Source: Leifsonia sp. TF02-11
GTDB lineage: Bacteria; Actinomycetota; Actinomycetes; Actinomycetales; Microbacteriaceae
Reading direction: 5' to 3'
Length of the DNA stretch: 64,000 nt
Assembly: GCF_017565305.1 (NCBI RefSeq)
Contig: NZ_JAGEKP010000014.1
Coordinates: 1-64,000 of the forward strand
The position numbers were made by a program, and so were the translations under genes. Positions 1 to 8,177 of this stretch are shown one piece after another. The notes under the pieces were generated by a model. It ran no database searches. It saw only the letters and a program-made list of their open reading frames with translations, and had not been told where the DNA came from. The first letter of the stretch is position 1; each line of letters begins with the position of its first letter.

Positions 1-1
1 G

Positions 2-130
2 TTCGTGGACGCCGTGCGCTCCGGGCGCCCGGCGACGCCGGACGGCCAGGTCGGCCTCCGCACGCTCCGCGTCGTCGACGCCGCCCGCCGCTCCGCCGCC
101 ACCGGCGCGGTGGTCGCCCCGCTCGCGTAG
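2..130 (+). CDS. C-terminal end of a Gfo/Idh/MocA-type oxidoreductase (partial)
   Basis: The gene enters from the left edge and only the last 42 residues are visible. They read as an amphipathic helix with the pattern FVDAVRSGRP followed by LRVVDAARRSAATG, which is the usual C-terminal helix of NAD(P)-dependent Gfo/Idh/MocA sugar or inositol dehydrogenases. The frame ends at a TAG at 128-130. The catalytic and Rossmann parts lie outside the window, so substrate cannot be judged. The identification rests on this short tail and family knowledge only. Confidence 0.55.
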   Translation, partial: FVDAVRSGRPATPDGQVGLRTLRVVDAARRSAATGAVVAPLA

Positions 131-145
131 GCGCAAAGCGCGCAC

Positions 146-238
146 ATTCGTGACGAATCGCGAGTTTCGTGCCACGAATGTCGATATTCGTGACGAATCG
201 TGAGTTTCGTGCCACGAATGTCGACATTCGTGACGAAT
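146..238. repeat. Array of five 13-bp palindromes at exact 20-bp spacing
   Basis: Five perfect odd palindromes alternate between ATTCGTGACGAAT (146-158, 186-198, 226-238) and TTCGTGCCACGAA (166-178, 206-218). Their centres are at 152, 172, 192, 212 and 232. The array fills the gap between two convergent genes. A three-copy version lies at 2814-2866. The even two-turn spacing would suit side-by-side binding of protein dimers on one DNA face, but its position past two stop codons is equally compatible with an interspersed repeat. Confidence 0.9.
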
Positions 239-259
239 CGTGAGCGTCGGTGACGGAGC

Positions 260-1102
260 TCAGCGGTCGCGGGCGATGACGGAGAAGTCCTTGTCGCCGT
301 GGCCGGCCTCGATGGCGCGCTGCAGCTCGGCGGCGACCAGGGCGACGGCCGGGAGCGGCACGTCGCTGGTCGCGAGCATGAGGCGGGCGTCCTTGGCGAG
401 GGCCTCGGCCGTGAACTGCGCGTCGTCGAAGTCGCCCGCGGTCACGAGGGCGCCCTTCTGCGCGGCCAGCGGCGCGATGGCGGTCAGCGAGAGCGTCGCG
501 AGAACGTCGTCGTCGCTGAGCCCCGCGGCGCGGCCGAGTCGCAGCGCCTCCGACAGCGTCTCCATCGACACTGCGAGCGCGAGGTTGGCGACGAGCTTGG
601 CCGCGGTGGCCGCGGCGGGCGTGTCGAAGGTACGCAGCTTCTCCTGATCGGCCCACAGCCCGACGATCCGCTTCGCGTCCCGCGCCGCGGCGTGCTCGCC
701 ACCGACGAGAACGGCGAGCGTGCCGGCCCGGGCGGGGGCGAGCGACCCGACGACCGGCGCTGCCACGTAGCGGATGCCCGCAGCGGAGGCCCACTCGGCG
801 AACTCGGTCGCGTCGGCGGGGGAGACGGTGGTGACGTCGATCCACAGCGTGCCCGGCCGCCACGGCAGCCCCGCCTCGGTGATGGTCTCCCGAACGGCCT
901 CCGGCCCGAACAATACACTCACGACGGCGTCGACCTCCGCGACGGCGTCCGCCGCCGTCCGGGCGACCCGCGCGCCGCGCCGCCCGATCGTCTCGGCGGC
1001 CTCCGGAGACCGGTTCCACACGGTCACCCGGTGCCCGGCGTCGATCAGATGCGGAACGAGCTCGCGGCCCATCCGGCCGAGCCCGAGGAATGCGATGTCC
1101 AT
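260..1102 (-). CDS. NAD(P)-dependent beta-hydroxyacid dehydrogenase / 6PGDH-like reductase
   Basis: A 280-residue protein of the beta-hydroxyacid dehydrogenase family, which oxidises or reduces 3-hydroxy acids with NAD(P). The N-terminus has the Rossmann glycine motif GLGRMG (about residues 7-12), then VWNRSPE at the end of the second strand. The middle carries the substrate-loop APVVGS, and the C-terminal all-alpha domain contains KLVANLALAVSMETLSEAL with the lysine expected to be catalytic. The ATG at 1102 is preferred over an in-frame GTG 15 bases upstream because GGAGAG lies 8 bases before the ATG. It is transcribed towards the palindrome array and stands 57 bases downstream of the ECF sigma gene on the same strand, so it may be co-transcribed. 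Exact substrate is unknown. Confidence 0.85.
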   Translation of the reverse strand: MDIAFLGLGRMGRELVPHLIDAGHRVTVWNRSPEAAETIGRRGARVARTAADAVAEVDAVVSVLFGPEAVRETITEAGLPWRPGTLWIDVTTVSPADATEFAEWASAAGIRYVAAPVVGSLAPARAGTLAVLVGGEHAAARDAKRIVGLWADQEKLRTFDTPAAATAAKLVANLALAVSMETLSEALRLGRAAGLSDDDVLATLSLTAIAPLAAQKGALVTAGDFDDAQFTAEALAKDARLMLATSDVPLPAVALVAAELQRAIEAGHGDKDFSVIARDR

Positions 1103-1159
1103 GCGGCCACTCTCCACCGGAGCGGAGGTGAGGGGAAGGGTGTCGACTTGCAGGCCTTC

Positions 1160-2404
1160 TCACCCCTCCGGCAGCAACCCCCGTCGCCGTTCCAGGAACG
1201 CCCGCTCGCTCGCGTTCCCGCACAGCCGCAACGCCGCGTCGTACTCCTCGGCCGCCTCCACGTCGCGTCCCACCCGGGCCAGCAGGCCGGCCCGCACCCC
1301 GTGCAGCAGGTAGAAGTCGGCGAGCGGACCTCGCAGCGGCTCCGCAGCGATCAAGCCGGCGGACGGCCCGTCCGCCTCCGCCACCGCGACCGCCCGATTG
1401 AGCGACACAACGGGTGACGGCTGGGCGCGCAGCAACTGGTCGTACAGCGTCACGATCTGGCGCCAGTCGGTGTCCCGGGCGCGTGCGGCGTCGTCGTGCA
1501 CCGCCTGGATCGCCGCCTGCAGCTGGTACGGCCCCGGCCTCCCGAGCACCAGGCAACGGCGCACGATCGAGTGGCCCTCCGTGATGAGGGAGGCGTCCCA
1601 GAGTGTGCGGTCCTGGTCGGGCAGCGCGATCATCGCGCCGTCGCGATCGAGTCGGGCCGGTCGCCGTGCGTCGATGAGGAGCAGCAGAGCGAGCAGTCCC
1701 GCGGCCTCCGGCTCTTCCGGCAGCACAGCGACCAGGAGCCGCGCGAGGCGGATCGCCTCCGCGCACAGCTCTTCCCGCACGAGCCGGTCGCCGGCGCTCG
1801 CCGAATAGCCCTCGTTGAAGATCAGGTAGACCACCGCCAGCACGGAGGCCAGCCGGCCGGGCAGGTCGGCCGCCGACGGCACCCGGTACGGGATGCGCGC
1901 CTGGCGGATCTTCGCCTTGGACCGCGAGATGCGCTGCGCGAGCGTCGCCTCCGGCACCAGGAACGCCCGGGCGATCTCCGCCGTGCTGAGCCCGCCGAGG
2001 AGGCGCAGCGTGAGGGCGACCCTGGCCTCCGGACCGAGTGCGGGGTGGCAGCAGGTGAAGATCAGCCGCAGGCGATCGTCGGAGACCGGCCCGGTGTCGA
2101 CCGACTCGAGGGAGGTCGCGAGAGCGAGCAGCTCGGTCGCCTCGGCCTCCCGCTTTCTCCCGACCGCCTCGCGCCGCAGCCGGTCGATCGCCCGCCGGCG
2201 TGCCGTCGTGATGATCCAGCCCGCAGGGGCCGTCGGCACGCCGTCCACCGGCCACCGGGCAACCGCGACCGCGAACGCCTCCTGCACGGCGTCCTCCGCG
2301 CGGTCCAGGTCACCGAGAGACCGGTACAGCACCGAGACGGCGCGGCCGAACTCCGTTCGGAACGCGGCCGCCACCGCCTCGGCGCTGTCAGCGGAGAAGC
2401 TCAT
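1160..2404 (-). CDS. ECF sigma factor, ECF42 type with C-terminal TPR-like extension
   Basis: A 414-residue sigma factor, about twice the length of a simple ECF sigma. Sigma region 2 lies at about residues 15-85 (DRAEDAVQEAFAVAVARWP, then GWIITTARRRAIDRLRR) and region 4 at about 120-175 (ARVALTLRLLGGLSTAEIARAFLV). The remaining 240 residues are helical repeats typical of ECF42, containing VVYLIFNEGYSAS and LYDQLLRAQPSPVVSLNRAVA. The ATG overlaps the stop of the DGPF gene as ATGA, so the two are translationally coupled. ECF42 sigmas are known for such DGPF neighbours and use the C-terminal extension instead of an anti-sigma factor. A promoter of the expected form precedes the pair at 2765-2793. 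A second such pair is at 28320-29968. Confidence 0.92.
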   Translation of the reverse strand: MSFSADSAEAVAAAFRTEFGRAVSVLYRSLGDLDRAEDAVQEAFAVAVARWPVDGVPTAPAGWIITTARRRAIDRLRREAVGRKREAEATELLALATSLESVDTGPVSDDRLRLIFTCCHPALGPEARVALTLRLLGGLSTAEIARAFLVPEATLAQRISRSKAKIRQARIPYRVPSAADLPGRLASVLAVVYLIFNEGYSASAGDRLVREELCAEAIRLARLLVAVLPEEPEAAGLLALLLLIDARRPARLDRDGAMIALPDQDRTLWDASLITEGHSIVRRCLVLGRPGPYQLQAAIQAVHDDAARARDTDWRQIVTLYDQLLRAQPSPVVSLNRAVAVAEADGPSAGLIAAEPLRGPLADFYLLHGVRAGLLARVGRDVEAAEEYDAALRLCGNASERAFLERRRGLLPEG

Positions 2405-2739
2405 GCGAACGGGCGCACCTCGATCGGCAGCGTCGTCGCGACGGCCAGGCGCTTGCCCCATGCGAGGGCGGCGTCGAGGTCCGGCACGTCGACGATGGTG
2501 AACCCGCCGAGGTGCTCCTTGCCCTCGGCGAACGGGCCGTCGGTGACGAGCACGTCGTCGCCGTCCGGCCGCAGCACGGTCGCCGACGACGGCGGCAGCA
2601 GGCCGTTCGAGAACACCCAGGCGCCGGCGGCACGCATCTCGTCGTTGAGCCGGGCGAGGTCGTCGCCGATCGCGGCGAGCACCTCCGGCTCCGGGATGGG
2701 CCCGTCGGGCTGGTAGACGCTGAGCAGGTATTGGGTCAT
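2401..2739 (-). CDS. YCII-related DGPF-domain protein (ECF42 partner)
   Basis: A 112-residue protein starting MTQYLLSVYQ and carrying VTDGPFAEGKEHLGGF, the DGPF motif that names this branch of the YCII fold. Such proteins are small ferredoxin-like dimers, many of unknown function, and are genetically linked to ECF42 sigma factors. The start at 2739 is the only ATG placed after a purine-rich stretch (GGAAGGAA). It is the first gene of a two-gene operon with the sigma factor, its stop overlapping the sigma start. Role as sensor or effector for the sigma factor is inference. Confidence 0.9.
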   Translation of the reverse strand: MTQYLLSVYQPDGPIPEPEVLAAIGDDLARLNDEMRAAGAWVFSNGLLPPSSATVLRPDGDDVLVTDGPFAEGKEHLGGFTIVDVPDLDAALAWGKRLAVATTLPIEVRPFA

Positions 2740-2764
2740 GGTGGGATTCCTTCCTCTCACCGTC

Positions 2765-2793
2765 TACACGAACGGGAGAGCGTCTTCTCGACA
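2765..2793 (-). promoter_or_regulatory. Predicted ECF42-dependent promoter
   Basis: On the minus strand TGTCGA (2793-2788) is followed after 17 bases by CGTGTA (2770-2765), 25 bases before the DGPF-protein ATG. The second ECF42 cassette has TGTCGA, 17 bases, CGTCGT. The -35 element TGTCGA matches the motif reported for ECF42 sigma factors, as I recall it. Autoregulation is inferred. Confidence 0.65.
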
Positions 2794-2813
2794 TCATGGC
2801 GCGGACCGATCGC

Positions 2814-2866
2814 ATTCGTCACGAATGTCGACATTCGTGCCACGAATGTCGAGATTCGTGACGAAT
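2814..2866. repeat. Array of three 13-bp palindromes at exact 20-bp spacing
   Basis: ATTCGTCACGAAT (2814-2826), TTCGTGCCACGAA (2834-2846) and ATTCGTGACGAAT (2854-2866) have centres at 2820, 2840 and 2860, the same 20-bp step and the same alternating units as the array at 146-238. It lies between the divergent promoters of the DGPF/ECF42 operon and the baeRF-like gene, about 100 bases before the latter's start, so here a regulatory role is possible. Confidence 0.9.
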
Positions 2867-2965
2867 CTCGGGGCTCCCCGCGGGGGCTTGTGCGGTCTGA
2901 CGGCCGCGACGAGACTGGGCGGACCGGCCAACGACGTCCGGCCGGTGGACGACCGAGGAGGAAAC

Positions 2966-4087
2966 GTGGAGTACAAGGACATTCCGACCAAGGCCGACAT
3001 CGAGAGGATCGCGTCGCTGCGCGAGCCGGGCTGCGTCAGCATCTATCTGCCGACGGGAACGACGCCCCCGGAGGCCGACCGCGCCAGGATCGAACTCAAG
3101 AACCACCTCGCCCTCGCGGTGAAGTCGCTGGAGGCGATGGGTATCGACCGAGCGACGATCGGCCGCATCCAGACCGAGGGGGAGCTCATCCTCGACGACC
3201 GCGACTTCTGGCGCTACCAGTCGCGTTCGCTCGCCGTGTTCCTCGACGGCGAGGTCGCCGAGACGTTCCGCCTGCCCAACCGGCTGACGTCGGCGTGCGA
3301 GGTCGCCGACCGGTTCTACATCAAGCCGCTGCTGCGTGCGGTGACCTTCCCGCAGTCGGCGCTGATCCTGGCGCTCGCGCAGAACTCCGTGCGGTTGATC
3401 CGTATCGACCCGGAGGCCCCGCCCGCGCTCGTGGAGGTCGAGGGGATGCCGAAGAACGTCCCGTCTGCGGTCGGCCTGCCGTCGGTCAGCGGGCGCACGG
3501 CGTCCGGTCGCGTCCAGGGGTCGGAGGGTCAGAAGGTGCGGATGCTGGAGTACGTCCAGGCGATCGAGCGCGCGCTCCACCCGCTGCTGGCCACCTCCAC
3601 CGAACCGCTCATCCTCGCCGCGGCCGAGCCGCTGGTCGGCATCTTCCGCGGGGCGACGGACTACCCACGGCTGCTCGACGACGTGATCGCAGGCAACCCG
3701 GAGGAGAAGACGGAGGACGAGCTGGCGGCCGCCGCGCGCGGTGTGCTCGACCGGCTCTACGCGGGCAAGGTGGAGGCGCTCAAGGAGGACTTCTCGACAC
3801 GCATCGCCGGGGGCACCGCCCTGGTCGATCTGAGCGACATCGCCAGGGCGGCGACCTACGGAGCCGTCGAGACGCTGGTGTTCGACATCGACCGGCGGGT
3901 GCCCGGCTCGCTCGACGACGAGACCGGCAAGATCGCCTACGGCGACGACGACACCCCGGGGAACTACGGTGTGGTCGACGAGATCATCCGCCGTTCGCTC
4001 GCCTCCAAGGCGAAGGTCTACGCGCTGCGGGCGGAGGACGTCCCCGGCGGAGGCGCCGTCGCCGCCGCGGTGCGCTTCCCCGTCTGA
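2966..4087 (+). CDS. baeRF-like protein (bacterial archaeo-eukaryotic release factor family)
   Basis: A 373-residue protein beginning MEYKDIPTKADIERIASLREPGCVSIYLPTG (split here at the GTG start). The opening strand (VSIYLPTG), the central VFLDGEVAETFRLP and the C-terminal VETLVFDIDRRVPG plus KAKVYALRAEDVPGGG follow the three-domain plan of bacterial homologues of archaeal/eukaryotic peptide release factor aRF1/eRF1. These are thought to act on ribosomes, but most members are uncharacterised. The GTG start at 2966 has a strong ribosome site (AGGAGG 5 bases upstream); reading further upstream would run into the palindrome array. It stands alone. The family assignment is from overall pattern and I am moderately sure. 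Confidence 0.65.
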   Translation: MEYKDIPTKADIERIASLREPGCVSIYLPTGTTPPEADRARIELKNHLALAVKSLEAMGIDRATIGRIQTEGELILDDRDFWRYQSRSLAVFLDGEVAETFRLPNRLTSACEVADRFYIKPLLRAVTFPQSALILALAQNSVRLIRIDPEAPPALVEVEGMPKNVPSAVGLPSVSGRTASGRVQGSEGQKVRMLEYVQAIERALHPLLATSTEPLILAAAEPLVGIFRGATDYPRLLDDVIAGNPEEKTEDELAAAARGVLDRLYAGKVEALKEDFSTRIAGGTALVDLSDIARAATYGAVETLVFDIDRRVPGSLDDETGKIAYGDDDTPGNYGVVDEIIRRSLASKAKVYALRAEDVPGGGAVAAAVRFPV

Positions 4088-4106
4088 GCGCGCGAGGGCG
4101 GCGCCG

Positions 4107-4625
4107 TCAGCGGCGGGAGGCTCGGGTGACCGCGTGAACGAGGAACTCCTGCACGGCCGCGAGCCAGTCGTAGACGGCCCGCCGGGTCGCCGACTCGAGG
4201 TCGTGTACGTCGCCCTCGTCGCCGTCGCGCTCGATCCCCAGCCCCGCGGCGAGCACGAGCCGGATGTCGGTGAGCGTCCGCAGCCAGGCTTGGGCTTGCG
4301 CGCCGTCGAGCCGCACCTCCACGGCCTCACCCGTCGCGTTGCCGAGCGAGTCGATCACGGCCCGGGCGTTGTCCGCCTTGCGCTCGGCGATCCGCTCGGC
4401 CGTGAACCGGCGGAACTCGGCAGAGGCTTCCGCGTCGTCCGGATATGCGTCGGGCAGAAGCCGCGCGCCGGCGGGATCCGCGGCCGCTCCCGACTCGGAG
4501 CCGTCCGCCGCCTGCTCAGCGCGGGAGGCCGCGTCCGCGGCGAACCGACGCAGGACCTCGACCTCTGCGGCCTCGAAGCGCGCGTGCACGCCGCCGCCGC
4601 GCCGGTCGGCCCGGAACGGTCTCAC
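4107..4625 (-). CDS. DUF2017 family protein, clpS-linked
   Basis: A 172-residue protein of unknown function in the actinobacterial family DUF2017. It starts [27 protein letters not shown] and ends in a helical domain with [15 protein letters not shown] and [17 protein letters not shown]. The GTG start overlaps the TGA of clpS as GTGA, so translation is coupled. The clpS-DUF2017 order is common in actinobacteria, which suggests a role linked to ClpS-dependent proteolysis; that link is inference from context. An Ala/Asp/Glu-rich segment in the middle (about residues 45-75) looks unstructured. Confidence 0.85.
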   Translation of the reverse strand: MRPFRADRRGGGVHARFEAAEVEVLRRFAADAASRAEQAADGSESGAAADPAGARLLPDAYPDDAEASAEFRRFTAERIAERKADNARAVIDSLGNATGEAVEVRLDGAQAQAWLRTLTDIRLVLAAGLGIERDGDEGDVHDLESATRRAVYDWLAAVQEFLVHAVTRASRR

Positions 4626-4924
4626 GCGTCCGCCTTCCTCAGCGTCGCCCACAGTCCGTACTCGTGCATGGCCTCCACGTGCCGCTCCATCTCCTCGCGC
4701 GTTCCGGTCGCGACCACAGCGCGGCCCTCGTTGTGCACGAGCAGCATCAGTCTCTGCGCCTCCGCCTTCGAGAAACCGAAGTAGCTCTGGAAGACATAGG
4801 TCACGTACGACATGAGGTTGACCGGGTCGTTCCAGACGATGGTCACCCAGGGCGAGCCGAGCTCGAGCCGCTCGCCGAGGTCGACCTGCTCCTCGACCGC
4901 GGGCACCCTCACAGCCGGCGTCAC
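4622..4924 (-). CDS. clpS: ATP-dependent Clp protease adaptor ClpS
   Basis: A 100-residue ClpS adaptor, which delivers proteins with N-degron residues to the ClpC/ClpA-ClpP protease. The core reads [19 protein letters not shown], where the acidic WNDP turn is part of the N-degron pocket, followed by [16 protein letters not shown] and a terminal helix with HEYGLWATL. The GTG at 4924 overlaps the stop of the upstream glycosidase as GTGA; a later in-frame GTG (VRVPAVEE) is an alternative. The protein is close to typical ClpS length. It is the middle gene of a tightly packed glycosidase-clpS-DUF2017 operon. Confidence 0.93.
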   Translation of the reverse strand: MTPAVRVPAVEEQVDLGERLELGSPWVTIVWNDPVNLMSYVTYVFQSYFGFSKAEAQRLMLLVHNEGRAVVATGTREEMERHVEAMHEYGLWATLRKADA

Positions 4925-6699
4925 CGCGACTGCACCTCCGCGATGGCGTCCGCCGCCCGCACGAGCGCCAGGTGGGTCAGCGCCTGAGGGGTGTTGCCGG
5001 CCTGCGAGCGACCGTCGACGTCGTACTCCTCCGACAGCATCCCCACGTCGTTGGCCAGCCCAACCAGCCGGTCCATCAGCCGGGTCGCGTCGTCCAGGCG
5101 ATGCGAACGCGCGTACTGCTCGACGAGCCAGAACGAGCACGCGAGGAACGGGTGCTCTCCGGGAGGCAGGCCGTCCACTCCCTGCTCGGTGCGGTAGCGC
5201 AGCACGAGCCCGTCGCGGAGCAGGTCCTTCTCGATCGCTGCGACCGTGCCGAGCATCCGCGGGTCGTCGAAGTCGCAGTAACCGACCTGGGCGAGCAGCA
5301 GAAGCGACGCGTCGACTTCGGTGCTCCCGAAGTACTGCACATACGTTCCGCGGTGTTCGTCGAACCCGTTCACCTCCAGATCGGCGCGGATCTGGTCGCG
5401 CAGATGCCGCCAGCGCTCGACCGGGCCGTCCAGCCCGTACTGTTCGACTCCGCGGATGGCGCAGTCGAAGGCCGCCCAGACCAGCCCGCGCGAGTGCGTG
5501 AACATCTGCGGCTCCCCGCGGATCTCCCAGATGCCGTGATCCGGATTCCGCCAGTTGTCCTCCAGGAAGCCCATGAGTGCGCGCTGCAACGCCCAGGAGA
5601 ACCGGGTCTCGGGCACACCGGCCTCGCGCCCGCGGTCGAGGCCCAGCATGACCTCCCCGATGACGTCGGCCTGGAACTGGGTCGAGGCGCCGTTGCCCAC
5701 CCGCACCGGGCGTGCGCCCTGGTAGCCGGGGAGGCTGTCGATCTCGCGTTCCGCGAGGTCGCGCTCACCGCTGAGGCCGTACATGATCTGCACGTCGCCC
5801 GGATCGCCGGCGATGGCCCGCAGGAGCCAGTCGCGCCAGTGGTCCACGTAGTCGTTGTACCCGTGCGCCAGCAGCACGGCGATCGTCAACGAGGCGTCGC
5901 GCAGCCAGACGTAGCGATAGTCCCAGTTGCGCTCGCCGCCGAAGCTCTCCGGGAGCGACGTCGTCGCTGCCGCGACGATTCCGCCGGTCTCCAGATGCGT
6001 CAGCGCGCGCAGGATGAGCAGCGAGCGCACGACCTCCTCGCGATACGGGCCGTCGTGGTCGCAGCCCTCGGCCCAGCCGGTCCACCACGCGCGCGTGCGC
6101 TGCAGCGCGTCCTCCACGTCGAGCGCTTCCGGGGTCGCGCGGTGGGAGGGGAACCAGGTCATCGAGAGGTCGACGGTCTGCCCGGCGTGCACGGTGAACG
6201 TCCCCTCGTGGGCGTGGTTGCTCGCGTGCAACGACGAACCCCGGAAGACCAGGCCGTCCGGACCGGCGACCGCCACCAGCGCCGGCGGCTTCTCGTCGGT
6301 CATCCTGCGCACCCACGGGATGGCGGTGGCGTAGCCGAACCGGATCCTCAGCTCCTCGCGCATCTCGACGTGGCCGCTGACCCCGCGCACCCGCCGCACC
6401 AGGTCGGCGCGGTGATCGCCCATCGGCATCGCGTCCACGACCTCCACCTCGCCGGTGGACGTGCGCCACCGAGTGACGAGGATCATCGTGTCGCGCTCGT
6501 ACGCGCGCGTGCAGCTCGCGGCGGGATCCGCGGGGGCCAGCAGCCAGCGGCCGTGATCCTCCGTGCCCAGCAGGGCGCCGAAGGTCGACTGCGAGTCGTA
6601 CCGCGGCAGGCACAGCCAGTCGATGCTGCCGTCCCGTCCGACGAGGGCTCCCGTGAAGCAATCACTGATCAGGGCGTAATCCTCGATGGGGAGCGACAT
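4921..6699 (-). CDS. Glycoside hydrolase family 15 protein (trehalase/glucoamylase type)
   Basis: A 592-residue GH15 enzyme starting [20 protein letters not shown]. Near residue 10-60 is the family N-terminal beta domain ([16 protein letters not shown]), and the (alpha/alpha)6 barrel holds [16 protein letters not shown] at about residue 255 and the closing [13 protein letters not shown]. No signal peptide, so it acts in the cytoplasm. In actinobacteria related proteins hydrolyse trehalose or alpha-glucans, releasing glucose; the divergent neighbour is glucose-6-phosphate dehydrogenase and trehalose synthesis genes lie 11 kb away, which favours a storage-sugar role. Substrate cannot be fixed from sequence. 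It is first in an operon with clpS. Confidence 0.9.
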   Translation of the reverse strand: MSLPIEDYALISDCFTGALVGRDGSIDWLCLPRYDSQSTFGALLGTEDHGRWLLAPADPAASCTRAYERDTMILVTRWRTSTGEVEVVDAMPMGDHRADLVRRVRGVSGHVEMREELRIRFGYATAIPWVRRMTDEKPPALVAVAGPDGLVFRGSSLHASNHAHEGTFTVHAGQTVDLSMTWFPSHRATPEALDVEDALQRTRAWWTGWAEGCDHDGPYREEVVRSLLILRALTHLETGGIVAAATTSLPESFGGERNWDYRYVWLRDASLTIAVLLAHGYNDYVDHWRDWLLRAIAGDPGDVQIMYGLSGERDLAEREIDSLPGYQGARPVRVGNGASTQFQADVIGEVMLGLDRGREAGVPETRFSWALQRALMGFLEDNWRNPDHGIWEIRGEPQMFTHSRGLVWAAFDCAIRGVEQYGLDGPVERWRHLRDQIRADLEVNGFDEHRGTYVQYFGSTEVDASLLLLAQVGYCDFDDPRMLGTVAAIEKDLLRDGLVLRYRTEQGVDGLPPGEHPFLACSFWLVEQYARSHRLDDATRLMDRLVGLANDVGMLSEEYDVDGRSQAGNTPQALTHLALVRAADAIAEVQSR

Positions 6700-6715
6700 A
6701 TCCCCAGTATGGCCG

Positions 6716-6721
6716 TACTGT
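6716..6721 (+). promoter_or_regulatory. Predicted -10 element of a leaderless zwf-type promoter
   Basis: TACTGT lies 7 bases before the ATG at 6729 and there is no Shine-Dalgarno sequence between, so transcription would start at or next to the start codon. Confidence 0.4.
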
Positions 6722-6728
6722 GAAGGCC

Positions 6729-8105
6729 ATGACGCAGACCGTTGGCACTCTGGTGATTCTCGGAGCGAGCGGCGACCTGTCGTCCAGACTGCTGCTCCCC
6801 GCGGTCGGACAGCTGCTCACCAATCACCCCGAACGGCGCTTCCGGCTGATCGGCGCCGGGGCGGAGGAGTGGTCGGACGCGAAGTGGCGGTCCACCCTCC
6901 GCGCGTCGTTCAAGACGGTGAAGGCGAGCGGGCCTGCGGTGGACGAGCTGCTGAAGGAGTCCAGGTACCTCTCGGTCGACGTCACGAAGGCCGACGACCT
7001 CCAGCGGATCTTCGACCTCTGCGAGGGAGCTCCCGCGCTGTACTTCGCGCTCCCGCCCGCCATCACCGCGAAGGCCTGCGAAGCGCTCGGGAAGCTGACC
7101 CTCCCTGAGGGGCTCACCCTCGCACTGGAGAAGCCGTTCGGCACGGACAAGCGCAGCGCGATTGCCCTGAACAAGCGGCTGGCGACCCTGGTGCCGGAGG
7201 AGCGCATCCATCGCGTCGATCACTTCCTCGGCAACTCGACGGTACTGAACCTCATCGGTCTGCGCTTCGCCAACAGCATCCTCGAGCCGGTCTGGAACGG
7301 CGACCACGTGCAGAGCGTCGACATCGTCTACGACGAGACGCTCGGGTTGGAGGGCCGCGCCCGCTACTACGACAACGCCGGCGCCCTCATGGACATGATC
7401 CAGAGCCACTTGCTGCAGGTGCTCGCCGTCGTCGCCATGGAACCGCCGTCGGCTCTCGACGCCACCGACCTGCGCGACGCCAAGGCGACGGTGCTGCGAG
7501 CGACGCACATCTGGCATGACGATCCCGTCGTGGCGAGCCGGCGCGCCCGCTACACCGCGGGGACCGTCGACGGCCGCAAGCTGCCCGCGTACACGAACGA
7601 GCCGGGGGTGGATCCGTCCAGGAACACGGAGACGCTCGCGGAGCTCACGGTCGAGATCGACAACTGGCGCTGGGCCGGTGTGCCGTTCACGCTGCGCTCC
7701 GGCAAAGCGCTCGGTTCGCGCCGCCGCGAGATCCTGGTCACGTTCAAGCCGGCCAGGCACATCCCGCGCGGACTGCGGGGCCACACCGAGCCCACGATGC
7801 TGCGGATCATGCTCGCGCCCGATGCGATGTCGTTGGAGCTGAACATCAACGGGCCGGGCGACCCGCACGAGATCGAGCGTGTGGCCCTGAGCGCGGAGTT
7901 CGGGCCAGGGCTGCTGCTCGCCTACGGGGAGGTCCTGGAGGGAATCCTCGACGGAGACCCGTCGCTCTCGGTGCGCGGAGACACCGCCGTGGAGATGTGG
8001 CGCATCGTGACGCCGGTCATCGCCGCGTGGAAGAAGGACGACGTCCCGCTCCAGACCTACCGCGCGGGCTCAGCCGGACCGTCCTCTTGGAAGCGCATCG
8101 GCTGA
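6729..8105 (+). CDS. zwf: Glucose-6-phosphate dehydrogenase
   Basis: A 458-residue NADP-dependent glucose-6-phosphate dehydrogenase, first step of the oxidative pentose phosphate pathway. Residues 8-16 (VILGASGDL) form the coenzyme-binding fold. LEKPFGTD and RVDHFLGN are the substrate-binding signature, with the catalytic histidine in the family pattern, and WAGVPFTLRSGKALGSR is the conserved C-terminal segment. The ATG at 6729 is preferred over an in-frame GTG nine bases upstream because a good -10 box ends 7 bases before it. It stands alone rather than next to opcA/tal/gnd, so it may be an additional isozyme besides a pentose-phosphate operon copy. Confidence 0.92.
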   Translation: MTQTVGTLVILGASGDLSSRLLLPAVGQLLTNHPERRFRLIGAGAEEWSDAKWRSTLRASFKTVKASGPAVDELLKESRYLSVDVTKADDLQRIFDLCEGAPALYFALPPAITAKACEALGKLTLPEGLTLALEKPFGTDKRSAIALNKRLATLVPEERIHRVDHFLGNSTVLNLIGLRFANSILEPVWNGDHVQSVDIVYDETLGLEGRARYYDNAGALMDMIQSHLLQVLAVVAMEPPSALDATDLRDAKATVLRATHIWHDDPVVASRRARYTAGTVDGRKLPAYTNEPGVDPSRNTETLAELTVEIDNWRWAGVPFTLRSGKALGSRRREILVTFKPARHIPRGLRGHTEPTMLRIMLAPDAMSLELNINGPGDPHEIERVALSAEFGPGLLLAYGEVLEGILDGDPSLSVRGDTAVEMWRIVTPVIAAWKKDDVPLQTYRAGSAGPSSWKRIG

Positions 8106-8139
8106 GCCGACGCTCGAGACAGCGGATTCTGCGCCGCCT

Positions 8140-8172
8140 GGCGCGATTCGCGCGAACTTCGCGCCGTCTCGC
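8140..8172. repeat. Copy of an interspersed GAGACGGCGC repeat
   Basis: On the minus strand this gap reads GCGAGACGGCGCGAAGT followed by TCGCGCGAATCGCGCC. The same core with two changes occurs at 32197-32224. Both copies are intergenic and downstream of a plus-strand gene. Confidence 0.6.
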
Positions 8173-8177
8173 GGGGG

